A stretch of 64,000 nt of DNA, from positions 22,907,618 through 22,971,617 of the forward strand of contig CP141128.1 of the NCBI GenBank assembly GCA_035236585.1, written 5' to 3'. Source of the stretch: Warburgia ugandensis. Lineage: Eukaryota; Streptophyta; Magnoliopsida; Canellales; Canellaceae. Of this stretch, positions 13,451 through 25,132 are shown in pieces. How positions within the stretch are numbered: the first letter of the stretch is position 1; the number at the start of each line of letters is the position of its first letter. A model generated the notes under the pieces. It ran no database searches. It saw only the letters and a program-made list of their open reading frames with translations, and was not told the DNA's origin. Made by a program: the position numbers and the translations under genes.

Positions 13451-13714
13451 CATTAAAAAACAAAAAAGAGAGTACTCAATGCCAGTCCAAAGCCTGAACA
13501 AAAAAGAGGAGGGTTTTGCATCAAGTGTCAGCCTACAAGTAAAACTTTTTTGAAGAAGTTGAAGATAATTTTGTTATTTTCTATTCTTACATGCAAATGA
13601 ATGTACAGATGTATATTAGTTTGTAAGTAAGAAGAGAATATGATGAAAGTCATCTTTGGCTTCTTCAAAGTATGGCAACCCTAACATGACATGAATCTAT
13701 CACTAACATTTCCT
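13451..13714. other. Unassigned AT-rich stretch
   Basis: I recognise no gene or repeat here. It may be the tail of the LTR fragment on its left or sequence flanking the LINE on its right. Confidence 0.3.
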
Positions 13715-13750
13715 CAAGCTAGCGAGGACGCCCCCTGTAAGTGACACACT

Positions 13751-13930
13751 ACATTAGATTCTAGGTGTAGTGAAAAATAGGCCAAGATTGCTACGGTGTT
13801 CTCCAGAAGCGTCATTGTACATTAAATCCCGAGTATAGTGGAAAATGTGCAAGGGCTGCCAGAGCATCCCTTTAGAAGCAATGGGCTGCATTAGAACTCA
13901 TGTGTAGTGGAAAGTATGCATGGGTTCATG
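13751..13930 (+). repeat. Tandem repeats in the LINE 5' leader (three units of about 68 bp)
   Basis: Units begin at 13751, 13819 and 13888, each opening with (A/G)CATTARA.. and containing a GTAGTGRAAA core followed by a CCAGAAGC-type tail in the first two. The third unit is cut short. They lie directly before the endonuclease frame, where LINEs often carry repeated promoter units. Confidence 0.7.
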
Positions 13931-13992
13931 TCATGGAGGTTGATAAGGGCATGGGTAAATGGGCTTTCTCAAGAGCATAAGATTCATATTGC

Positions 13993-14530
13993 TACATGAA
14001 ATATTGGGACATTGATTGGTAAGAGTCTATGGTTAGTAGATATAATGAAACATAGGAGAGTCAACATAGCTTGTACTCAAGAAACCAAATGGAAAGGGGC
14101 TAAAACTAAAGAAATCGATGGGTATAAGCTTTGGTGCATAGGAAAGAATAATTACAAAAATGTTATAGGAATAGCTATGAATAAAGAATTAAAGATATCG
14201 AGGGAGTCATGTATGAAGTTCCCAACACAGAGGCGATATTTATAGGAGCAAACTTAAATGGCCATGAAAAAAAGAAAATGAAGGATATCATAGGGTACAC
14301 AAAGGGTATGGTATTAGATAATGAAATGAGATGGGGAAAACTATCCTTAATTTTTCTTTGGCATATAATCTACCCCTTGCAAATGCAATCTTTAAAAAGA
14401 GGGATGAACACTTAATAAGCTTTAAAAGTATACTCTATAAAATCCAAATAGACCTTTTCTTACTTAGGAATATTAAAAGATCAATGTGTAAGGATTGCAT
14501 AGTGATACCCGGTGAGAGTTTAACCTCATA
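13993..14530 (+). pseudogene. LINE endonuclease domain (APE type), decayed
   Basis: This is the nicking endonuclease that RTE elements use to prime on target DNA. The strand reads ATxNIGTLIGKSLWLVD, then NIACTQETKW with the catalytic Glu, then a GxxLNGH block near 14250 where the family usually has GDLNGH (here ANLNGH, so the Asp is replaced), then RDEHLISFKS and QIDLFLLRN. An in-frame TGA sits inside the first block and at least one frame change follows. It is inactive by sequence. Confidence 0.8.
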
Positions 14531-15149
14531 GCATAGGTTAATGGTTATGGATAACTATATTAAAAGATGGAAGAAAGGAAATGAACTTAATAAGTATCCA
14601 AAAACTAAGTGGTGAAACTTAAAAGGGGAGAAATAACCTCACTCACAAATAAGTTGATGGTAGAAGGAAAATGGAACAATGAAACAGAAGTGAACACCAT
14701 GTGGATTAATATATGGTTGAGTCCATTAAGAAAGTGGCAAAAGATGTCCTGGGAGTATCTAAAGGTAAAAGGCAATTAGTATAGGCAACATGATGGTGGA
14801 GTGAAATAGTACAAAAAGTCATTAAAGAAAAACTGGTGTGTTTTAAAGCATGACAAAAGATTAGAAATAATGAAAACTTAAGAATGCCAAAAAGGTTGCT
14901 AAAAGAATAGTAAGTGAGGCTAAACTCAAGGCATATGATGATCTTTATAATATACTAGGATGAAGAGAAGGCGAGAAAGATGTGTTTAAACTTAAAAAAT
15001 TAAGAGAATAGAAGGGTAAGGACTTAGACCATGTTAAGTGCATTAGAAGTGATTATCAAAGGGTACTAGTCAAAGATGATAAGACCAAACAAAGGTGGGA
15101 AAGTTAATTTCAAAAATTGTTAAAGGAAAATTGCACTGATAATATAGGG

Positions 15150-15494
15150 ATTGAAATTACTGTAAACCTAAACAACATTGAACGTTATAGATATGACCAT
15201 ATGATTAGAATACTTGAAGTTAAAGAGGCCTTAAAAAAGATGACATAGGAAAGGTCTTAAGGCCCGATGGTACACCAATAGAGGTTTGGAAGCATATGGG
15301 AGATACTAGAGTACTTTGGTTGACCAAGTTGTTCAAAAATATTTTAAAATCAAAGAAAATGGTAGATGAATTGAGGAAGAGCTATATTGTACCAATTTAT
15401 AAGAATAACAGAGACATATAGAGTTGCACTAATTATAGGGGGATCAAACTTATGAGCCATACTATGAAACTTTTTGAAAGAGTGATTGAGAAGA
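15150..15494 (+). pseudogene. LINE reverse transcriptase N-terminal fragment
   Basis: The strand encodes VWKHMGDTRVLWLTKLFKNI, then SYIVPIYKNNRDI, a stop, and SCTNYRGIKLMSHTMKLFE. This is the conserved entry into the plant RTE reverse transcriptase. The YADD-bearing palm is absent because homology stops near 15490. Confidence 0.8.
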
Positions 15495-16199
15495 GGTTAT
15501 ACCTTTCAGAAATGATAGAGATGAAAGAAGTAGTAGAAAAAGGATAAAAATCAAAGAAGTGAAAAATACCAAAAGTACAATGAAAAAGAAAAGAGAGGAA
15601 AATATAGAAGAGATATTCACTATAGACAATGAAAGGAAAAGTTGTCCAAACAAACATTCAGTAGAAGACCTCTACTCAGATTTGAAAATTTGAATTCTTA
15701 TACCCTTCTTTTCAAAACCAACCCAAAACCTACATTTAGTCCTATCTAAAGACCTATTGATCTTAAGGTGGAACATAGCCTAGGTTGGAATATAAGTAGG
15801 AAGAAATTAAGCTGAGCTATTTCCAACTGGTCTTGGTAATGGCATCATATTCTTTATCTCATTAGTGCTTATTAAGTTATGCGAACCATCACTCTTATTG
15901 AATTCAGTCGCATAAGAGAGAGAATTTTGTTTGACTCCTTTTCTTTGAAAGCTTTTTTCTAAGTGTATACTAACAAGAATTTGAGGTCAGGACATCTTTC
16001 CAATGGAGCAATAAGCATATTTATTTAGAAGACTTGATTTGTGTAGCATGTACACACAATACACTTCGAGATATAACTACAATAAAATAGCTTTGGTATG
16101 TGGGTAATTTGTAGAATTTCTCATTCATATTTAATAAGTAGTTGAAGCTAATAGAGTGTTAATGGTTGAGAATTATTTGAGATAAATTAAGGAACTTAG
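15495..16199. other. Unassigned stretch between LINE and repeat R
   Basis: The first 150 bases are purine-rich, which creates hydrophobic open frames on the minus strand at 15433-15657. I recognise no gene. The rest may be an extension of repeat R. Confidence 0.3.
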
Positions 16200-18909
16200 T
16201 ATTATTGAATTTTGTGCACTACAAACCTTCATGAAGCTTAACTCATCCAGTAGGACTGACCTAGGGGTTTAAGGGTTTGTTGCAAATGTTAAATGTAATC
16301 ATGAGTACCTAGGAAAATGGAAACCATTTTATTTTCATGATTTTTCACATGTTTTGTTTGGGACTAGAAAAATGCTGGGATATGATAAATGTTTAATTTT
16401 GTATAAAAAGTACCCAATTAGTATCCCATGTGTTATAACTTATAGTGTTAATTTTAGGGTTTTTTCAAAATTTTATAACACATGTATTTCTGACCCAATA
16501 ATTCAAAAGTTTGATATTTTGTAGGTTCAAAACATAATCCAGAGTAAATATGAATGATCATAATTTTTTAAGATTTAATTAGGTTTTTTTCTTCTTTATA
16601 GGTGTTGAGAAGGTAATCCAAAGGCCAAGCTTGATTGAGATAAGAATTGAGGCCATTCATATGATTTACTTGTCTAACTAGGAAACCTAAGTAAGCCAAA
16701 GCCTAAATATAATCAATCAAAGGTATGATGAAGAATCAAGATCACCCTAGGGCAAGAAATGATTAGAAATGGACCCAAGCCCAAGCTAAGCATTTCCATC
16801 ACCTTTGAATGGGAACCATTCAAGCCACTTAGCCAATAAAGCTATGGAAAAGGGTGATGAGCCTTATAAGCCACTAAAGCCTTGAAGCTAAGCAATGAAG
16901 CCACCTAAGCCACCAAAGAATGAGCCATCAAAGTAAGCCATCATGCCAAGGAGTGTCTCATGGAGGCACACTATTGGAGCATCACTAACTTTCCTACATT
17001 GAAAGTGTGACTTTTAAGGGATTTTGACAGAATTGTAAAAGGTAAGATAATCACTCATTAAGGGAGCCATCAAGAGATAAAAGTCCACTTCACATCTTGA
17101 ATCCACAATTCATCCTAGGGTGCCATGTTTATAGGTCTAGGAAGAAACCACCATCCAAGAGGAGGATGCCCCCTCCCCCCTTGCCTAGTTGGCAATGTTG
17201 TACTAATTAAAACTTGCAAGCGCATGAATCATTTGCAATATAGCATACTAGTGAGGTCAATCACATGAGTAGTTGATCTAATATGATGCTAGTGGTCTTA
17301 TTTAAACTATCTAACCTAACAAAAATTAAAGATATATTTAAATTAATCTTAACTAGAAATTAACATATGGAATGGGATATTATGCTGAAATTGGAAACTT
17401 TCCAAAATTAAAAACTTTCCTAAAACATGCACTTTCTACATGAAAAGTTTTTCAAATTGAAACTTTCTAATTTGTTGTTTTTTCTAAACTAAAGTGCAAT
17501 TAAGCAACTTTCTTAAAGTAACTTTCCTAAACATAAAATTAACAACTAATCCAAGGAAACACACATTAAACAACTAATTTTCTAACCATCCAATCTTCTA
17601 AATAAAGCACTCAAACTTATGAAAAAGGAAAGTTTAGCAACTACACTCTAAGCACAGCATGCAAACAAACTAATTAAGATCAACCCTACTAAACTACTTT
17701 CCTAACATGAATGAAGGCAACAATTTGAATCTTAATAAATCAACAAATTTGCAAATTCTAAAGCATGCAATCTTACTTTAACATTAACTAAGCAATCTAA
17801 AGAACTAAATGGGTTTCTGAAAATGCACGTGAAGATAAAGTGCAAGGTGCTAGAAATTAAACAAAACCAACCATGAAAAGAAATTCCAGCAGCATAGTAG
17901 TTGAATCATTCACTCAATAGAAAGTGTAAAACATGGAACTAATCAACACTAATGTAAGAAAACATTCAAGGATGTATGGACATCAACATGAATTGGAAAC
18001 TCCAATAAACTTCATTGAATTACATCAAAATCCATTAACATAAAGCTTCCATATATTTAATCCAAATATGAAATTAAAATCCTATTACAATGAAGTCCAC
18101 TTGATCTTAACCCACCCACGACTATAAGGTAATCCCTTTTTCCCCTGTTCCAACTATTAATCATGCATAAGCGTTCTTGAATTTCAAGGGAGATTCTAAT
18201 GGAATAACAAGGAAAAACTCAAGGGAAATTAAGAGAACAAGGCTGGAATTCTATGCAAACTAAATAGAGAACTCGAGGTAATGAAAGGCAAACAGAAAAA
18301 ACTAGATTCAAATGACTTCCCTTGGCTATCACGTTAAAGGAAAACCAGCCTTGAATCTTAGTATTTAAGACAAGGATACACAAAGGAAAGTAAAGCAAAA
18401 GCTAGCATGAAAAGCCTAAGATCAAACAAAAGAAAAGGTGAGATGATCCAACCTTGAAAGGAGAATCAACTACCCTAAGGTTCAGGCATGGAATAGCTTG
18501 GAGAGCTACTTCACACCTCAGGAAGAGAGTAGCACCCAAAGGAGATCCAAGGAATCAAGCAAAAGAGTTGAGAGAAGGTGCTTAGGAAGAGACGCCTCCT
18601 ATGGAGGAGGTGTCTTTTTCCTAGTGTAAAAGTCTCTTATCCTTTAATTTGGTGCTGTTTTTATAGTTTTTCTCTTAATTTTCCTAGGGTATCCTAATAA
18701 GAAGAGGTGGTGAGGATGAAATCAAGTTATTTTGGTTGGCTAGGATAGGGGAAAGGTTAAGGTTTTCAATTAGGAAACAAGGAGAGAGAGGTGGCTGCCA
18801 TGTTTGGGTAGAGTAGATGGGAGATGCCACCCTTTTAGGAAGGGGCATCTCCCCATTCAAAAGTTGTTGAAGGCCCTTCCAAATTAAGAAAGTGGGTAAA
18901 GTGATAAGG
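16200..18909 (+). repeat. Dispersed repeat R, left part
   Basis: No protein can be recognised. The first kilobase (16420-17100) matches 31740-32270 in inverted orientation, including a perfect 29-base block at 16504-16532. From about 17200 it resembles the unit at 61325-63227 in the same orientation: an opening CTTGCAAGCGCATGAATC-type tract, AT-rich runs of GAAACTTTCCTAAAA form, then a TGTCTTTTTCCTAG block near 18610. The opening resembles a tract I associate with non-coding parts of plant gypsy Tat-type elements, but that is only a weak hint. It is interrupted at 18910 by a solo LTR. Confidence 0.5.
16504..16532 (+). repeat. 29-base block repeated inverted at 32161-32189
   Basis: The 29 bases, centred on TTTGATATTTTGTAGG, occur as a perfect reverse complement at 32161-32189. 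Weaker inverted similarity continues on both sides for several hundred bases. Confidence 0.85.
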
Positions 18910-20433
18910 TGTAACACCCATAATTTTTGGAAGGATATTGAATAAATAATGAAATTAAAATTTTCAAGAAAAATCAAGTTAGAATATTAGGGTTATTAAA
19001 AATGCACTTCTCATAGAAGTAGAATCAAGGGTGGAAACCTAGATATTTGAAATGTACATGGAAAATTGGCTTGGATAGAATATAAGTTTGTCCAAATTCG
19101 AGTTTGGAAGAAAAATCTATATTTTTCTCAATTTTGACCTAAAAAGGGCACAAATGTAATTCCACCTCACAATGAAGGTATAAAACATGTATAATTAAAA
19201 ACATACTCAATGAACCAATTAGAATGACTGTAAGTACATCAAATTCTGAGTCCAAATGAAAAATCCTTGCTTTTCTTTATTTTTATGAATAAAAGGGTAA
19301 AATGATAATTTTACTCATAACCGAGACCTAAGATATAAAAAACTTTGAATGTACTCGGAAAATCGATCAAAACGACACTAAGTACACTCAATTCTGAGTT
19401 CATAGGAATAATCCCGATTTTTCTCCAATTTTGGAAATAGAAAGGGCAAAACTATCTTTTTACAATATGTGGGCCCCACAAGGTGGGCCAACCGTCTGGC
19501 AGACCACCATCATGAGCTAAACCACTACCACCTGTTAGTGGAGAAGGAGGTGGTATTGGGAATCTAATGACAATTTAATACTAAAAAGAAATGAAACATG
19601 ATAATTACATATAATCATGAAAAATTTAAAAACACCTATAAATGCCCTATAAAAATTACCAAAATTTTTCCTAAAACTCCCTCACTAGGTGCCCTAGACT
19701 CCCCCAGAATTGCAACACCATAATCCTTCCCCATCTCCCCCAATTCACTTTTCTTTCTCTTTTTGTTTTTTTTTTCTTTGTATAAGCATCTACAAATGCA
19801 CTCGGCACTCCAGGCTCATTCGAGATGTTAGGAGCGTCAAATCATGTAATAACCCCAATTTTTGTAATTGCTTGAGAAAATCAATAAAGTTTGAGTTTTA
19901 GAAATTTTGGGCTGAAATATTAGGGTTATATAGAATATACTTCTTATAAAAGTAAAATTAAGGAATAAGACATGTACAATTGAAATTAAACTCAGTAAAC
20001 CCTTCAGAATGTCTGTAAGCACGACAAATTCTGAAACCAGAGGAAAATCCTTAATTTTCTTCATTTTTTTGGACAAAAGGGTAAAATAGTAATTTTACCT
20101 AAAAATCAAAATCTGAGATATCAAAATTTAGAATGTACTGAGAAATATGAATCTAATGCCATTAAGTACTCTCAATTTTGAGATCATGGGAATAAATCCT
20201 AATTTTTATACATAAAGGGCAAAATGGTCTTTTTACACCATATGGGGACAACATGGGGCCCACAAGGGACCCAAAAACGAATCCTATGGCCAGCCCAAGT
20301 GAAATCATGGGTCAAACCCATACCCACTAGTCTTGGGGAAGAAAGTGGAGAATGGGAGAATCCAATGCTAAATTAATAATAAAAAATTAACCATCATCAT
20401 TACACATCATCATGAAAGAAGACCCAAAATGCC

Positions 20434-20441
20434 TATAAATA
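20434..20441 (+). promoter_or_regulatory. TATA box in element C 5' LTR
   Basis: TATAAATA lies about 590 bases into the LTR. It recurs at the same place in the 3' LTR (25721-25728), and a similar box is found in the outer LTR near 19638, so it is conserved across three copies. Confidence 0.6.
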
Positions 20442-20829
20442 CAACCCCAAAAATCCTCCAAAAATGTTCATAAAATTCTTACAAAATTGTCTTCACTTTC
20501 CCTACAAATTTAGACCTAGATCGATCCCCAAAAACCCAAAACTCTCAAGAGATCTCCCTCCTTTTCATTTTCTCTTTCTCTCTCCAGATTGGAACAAGAG
20601 ACCTAAATTCAATTAGACACTCTGTTCCAGATCCAATATCATAAATCTCACCATCAAAAACTTCCTACCATACCTTATCTACAAAACCCCTAAAGAAATT
20701 TCGAAATCCAATGGTTCAAACAATGACAATTGCAAGAAAGGTGGATCTTGGGCCATCTCTTCATCAAAAGGGGTATTCTTTTAAATTGGGCCAAATTGGA
20801 CCATATAACCTACATTTTTCTCCAATCAG

Positions 20830-23331
20830 GTAGGTGGAACTACTTCCTAGACATGTTTATTAATGTTTTGTGAAGTTTTTATTTTACTGTAATTTTATTT
20901 TGGTAAAAAAAATTGTAAAAATAAAGTAATGTCAGTACCTTCAAATCAGAAAGATTGAGGGCTCAGATGGAAAATCTAACCCTTCCAATTGATCTAGAAG
21001 GGTCCAAAACCCTAGGGTGAAAGTTTCACAAAAATCTATTAAGGTTTGGACCCTCAAATAAGAGGGGATAGATTGGACGGTCCGGAACGAACTATCTGAT
21101 CTCCAGATCGAACCGGGGCCCAGGACGCCATAGGGAAACGCTGCACGAGGAAGCATTTCTGCGAGCGTGCTTGTGCAATGTCGTCCCAAGCGGGACGACT
21201 GCGCGTAGATAGCTGTCTAGGGCGGGCGCGTCCTAGTGACGGGCTCACGACGATGAAAACCTTCTGCCGAGCCCATTTCCACCTGAATGATCTGGGCCGT
21301 CCATTCCAATGAGCCTAAATCAGATCTAGGCCTTAAGAATGGACTCTGAACTTCAAGATCCAATTTCAGAGTCAAATGAACTCCAAATTGAGATCGGAAA
21401 GAAGCTATGGAAAACTTACAACCTCTAGTTTATTATGAAATAACTTTTTAATTTCCAAGATCTTCTAGATCTGAGGTGACCAGATCTTGGAAATCTATTT
21501 TAATAATGATATAATATTAAAATTAAGTTATATATATGATTTATTTGGACAAATCTAAGAGATATTACGGGATCTACCCACTATGGTGGAAAAACCCTAA
21601 AAATTACAAAGGGACCCACTTGATCAATAACATCAAGTGTGATCAGATACTTGGGATGGATGGAATGGATGTTGATATGATGAAATCCAAGGAGATCATG
21701 GATGGATTATGACAAAACAAATCAATATGATCTTTAGACCTTAATAAAGAAAACCCCCTAAATATAGCTAAAACCCTTAATCAAAAGGAAGAAATCTAAG
21801 ATCTAATGGTTGGATCATAAATAAAAGTTTCTAATAATCTTAATCTAATTAATTTACATGTCTTTTATTTGATAAAAGAATTGTAAACGTGATTTATGTT
21901 ATAAATTAGGAAGCATGATAGTGTAATTCTTAAATTTTACATGTTATGCTCTAAATGTTATTAGATTGTTATAATAAGCTAGAAATTTAATTATCTTAGG
22001 GCCAAGTTAGGTTGAATTTGAGATTTTAGCATGATTCCATTATATTACTAGTAAAATTTCATATATTTCATAACTTAGGATCATGCTTTAAAGTTTATGA
22101 TTTAATTGTTGTCAAATTTTATTAGTAGATTCAAATGTTAAGTAGTTGTTGATCTTTATCAACATGTGTAGATTGTCAATCAATGGATCTATGAAAGATC
22201 AAGATCAAGGAGATGGACACACAAAGACTTAGAGATAGAAAAATACTTAGATATGAATGATCTAAAGATCATTCTAAGCATCAGATCTAGTGATCAATAG
22301 GATTGTTTATAATTTTTATATTGACAATATGTATGGATGTATAGATTACATACATCAATCAAGATCATGGAAGATTTGGGAAAAGGGATCATTCCTTGAA
22401 GGTAGGAGGATTTGATGAATGCATTTACATGGAATGAACATGATTGAATCCATGACCTTATGATGACAAGTGTAATTGTTAATACTTGTATTAAATCCCC
22501 TGAAAATCTTATGATCCAACCAAACACGTATAAGATGGTTAAGGACTAGACTATAAATGAATAGGGAACTAGAAGATATTTCAGCCCTAAGTAAACAAAC
22601 AGATGATCTGACTTGTATGAAATATATTTTACATACAAGCTTGGAAGCTTGTGAGTTTGTTTTATTAGGCATAAGCCTAGGGGGATGCTATGCTAGAGGA
22701 GTTACAAGGGTTTGGCCACCTGCACGTTGAAAATTGATGATTTGATGATACCTTGCCTTATGAGAGGCTAAAAGTCAAGTGGGGCAATTATGGGAAGGCC
22801 ACCATTGTGAAAGTCCTATCCCCCCATATGGGCAATGACATAATATTTTCCACCGTCGTATCACTGGTGAACAGGGTAGTTATCCAAGCGTGCTAGTACG
22901 GATCAAACTGCAGCATGGTAGCCCTTTGATTATTTTGCACTATGATGGATATGAGAGTAGGCATAATGAAATGCCTTATGTTTAAGCATAATTAAATGCT
23001 AGGTAATTGTATATTACCAATATTTCCCAAGAAGGGAAATTCCCAGTATAAGATTAGCTAAAATGCTAAATTCTCATAATGGAGAGAATTGATTAGCTTA
23101 GTTGGGAATGATATTTGACTAGTTTCATAAATTTAATTGGTTTACCCATGTAGAATATGTATGAATATGGATGTACATAAATTACAAAGTAAAGAGTAGA
23201 GACATGAATATATTTAGGGATAATGGGATTATGAAGTATTGGAATTACCTTGTCAATTATTATGCTTCTTGAATCCCCTACCAAGCATTGCTTGTTAAGA
23301 TATTATAAATGTTGCAATATCTCATATACAG
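20830..23331 (+). other. Putative leader intron in element C 5' LTR
   Basis: The sequence CAATCAG|GTAGGTGG lies about 390 bases downstream of the TATA box, and CATATACAG|GGAAGG lies about 420 bases before the LTR end. The 2.5 kb between them is AT-rich with no reading frame, which fits a plant intron. This is inferred from splice-site-like edges only. Confidence 0.35.
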
Positions 23332-23750
23332 GGAAGGAGAATTAGGAGCTCAAGACGATAGAAGACTTGAAGAGAATAATCTTCAAGGTATACCCTTGAA
23401 GACATGTATTTTGCTTTGTTTGAGGGTCTTGTATTATAATGAGAGTTTCATTGTATGGTGAGCTTTGAGTTTGGATTATGTAATTTGGATAAGTATTGTA
23501 ATGGATTTAGCTGTACTATGAACCACTAGATGGATTCTGGAATTTAATGAAAGTCTATTCCTTTAATGGAATTTTATCTTGTACATAATTCTACTTATCT
23601 TATGTATGAAGTGATGACTTGGGTTTTATAAAACAAGTTCTAAAGAAAAGAATTTTCACTGCTTTGTTTTGAGAAATTTGTTTACATGATTAAGGGCCCT
23701 GCCTTTCAAAATACATTACAACACGTGTTACAAAAACCCGGGTCATCATA

Positions 23751-23764
23751 GTTGGTATCAGAGC
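23751..23764 (+). other. Primer-binding site of element C (tRNA-Met)
   Basis: GTTGGTATCAGAGC directly follows the 5' LTR and matches the plant initiator tRNA-Met 3' end. Confidence 0.9.
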
Positions 23765-23874
23765 ATTTCATCTAGTCATAGTACAGTACAAATATATCCA
23801 AAAGAGAGATTATAATCCAAGTTTAGATTAAGATAGAAGTAGTTGTATAGAGGATTGATAGAAATTTTGGTTTA

Positions 23875-25132
23875 TGAGCAAATACCACCAAAGAGAGTCA
23901 CAAGGCAGGCAGCTCAAAATACTCCAAAAGATAATATGGAGAACGTAACCATGAGCTATGTGGAAGAAATGGTGACAAGGGTGTTGAGGAACCTCCTTCC
24001 TCACCCACAACAAACCCAAGGTTCATCACCTCTTGCAGAAATACCAAGTACGCAGACTCAGGCTCAGCTTGAAGTGAGACATACTACACCAACACCAACT
24101 ACTCCCACACTAGTATAAGGGCAATCTTCCCTTGTACCAAGTGAAAAAGTTGGAAAATCTCCATTAGCACTAGAAAAAGTTGATAAAATGATGAAGAGAT
24201 TTCAAAAGATGATTACAGTGTATAATGGCAAGGGTGAAGCTGAGAAGGCAGAGGAATGGATATATGAAGTAGAAAGGATTTTTGGTGCACTACGTACTCC
24301 TCCAGAGTTGAAGGTAAAATTTGCCACCTACTTATTCAAACAAGAAGCTGCATTTTTGTGGAGTTCAACTAACAACACCTTCTTTTTAAATTCTGAAGAT
24401 GCTACGTGGGAGGAATTTAAGGAAGTATTTAACCATAAATATTTCCCTTCTCATGTACAAGAAAGAAAGTTGATAGAGTTTTTGGACCTAAGGTAAGGGA
24501 ATATGTCAGTGGTGGACTATGATAACAAGTTCACACAATTAAGGAGATTCGCGACTCATGTGTGTAACACAGAAACACACACTGTGAATCGATTCATTAA
24601 AGGGCTGCACCTAGGGCTAAAAATAAAGGTGCTGGGTACTAAACCCACTACCTTGGCAGAATGTGTGGAAATGGCTTCCATGTTTGAAGAAGAATACAAA
24701 AAGGGTCAAACCACCAAGTTTAGTGGAGGAGGAAACAATAACCCAAAGCCCTTCTAGAAGAATAAAAGGCCTTGGAATAATTTTAAGCCTCAAAGAAATC
24801 AGAGGAACAATGCACCAAGGCAAAATAAACAACCATGTCCAAGATGCAGAAAATTCCACCAAGGCAATATCTGCCCTCGACCTATGCAACAACAACCACA
24901 ACAATTTCCAATCAAGTGCCATAATTGTGGGGAGTATGGGCATATCACCACCTACTGTACCAAACCATTGGCAGTCAAGGAGGCAAAACTAGAAATTGCC
25001 CCTCGACACCAAGGAAGGGTCTTCACCAACACTGACGTCCAAGCTGGACCATCCAATGCGATGATTGAACGTACACTACTTATAGCAGACAACTCTACCA
25101 AAGTATTGTTTGATTCTGGATCTACGCATTCC
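23875..25132 (+). pseudogene. Element C gag and start of protease
   Basis: A gypsy gag with a proline- and glutamine-rich N-terminus, a capsid block (AEEWIYEVERIFGALRTP, then VDYDNKFTQLRRFATHVC), a zinc knuckle of CX2CX4HX4C type near 24903-24950 (CHNCGEYGHITTYC), and the opening of an aspartic protease (LFDSGSTHSF) at the end. It is closely related to the gag of element A. It is a fossil with a small number of interruptions. Confidence 0.85.

Larger units (their letters stand above)
13715..15494 (+). mobile_element. RTE-type LINE, 3'-truncated and decayed
   Basis: A non-LTR retrotransposon with a repeated leader, an APE-type endonuclease (about 13990-14530) and the start of a reverse transcriptase (about 15240-15490). 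The family's ATWNIGTL block occurs with a TGA codon in place of Trp. QETKWKGAK and the SxxxxQIDLFLL-type block of plant RTE endonucleases follow, and the RT start shows VPIYKN and CTNYRGIKLMSHTMK. Similarity ends soon after the ERVIEKRL block near 15490; the palm-domain catalytic motifs and the 3' tail are missing. Several stops and frameshifts interrupt the frame. It cannot move by itself. Confidence 0.85.
19845..23750 (+). repeat. Element C 5' LTR (3.9 kb)
   Basis: It starts TGTAATAACCCCAATTTTTG and ends CCCGGGTCATCATA, next to the primer site. A TATAAATA box is at 20434-20441. A possible leader intron runs from GTAGGTGG at 20830 to ATATACAG at 23331. A GC-rich patch lies at 21060-21260 within otherwise AT-rich sequence. 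Confidence 0.9.

Noticed and set aside
15433-15657. Hydrophobic open frames suggesting a membrane protein
   Set aside because: They come from a purine-rich strand read in reverse and are not supported by any start context or neighbour.
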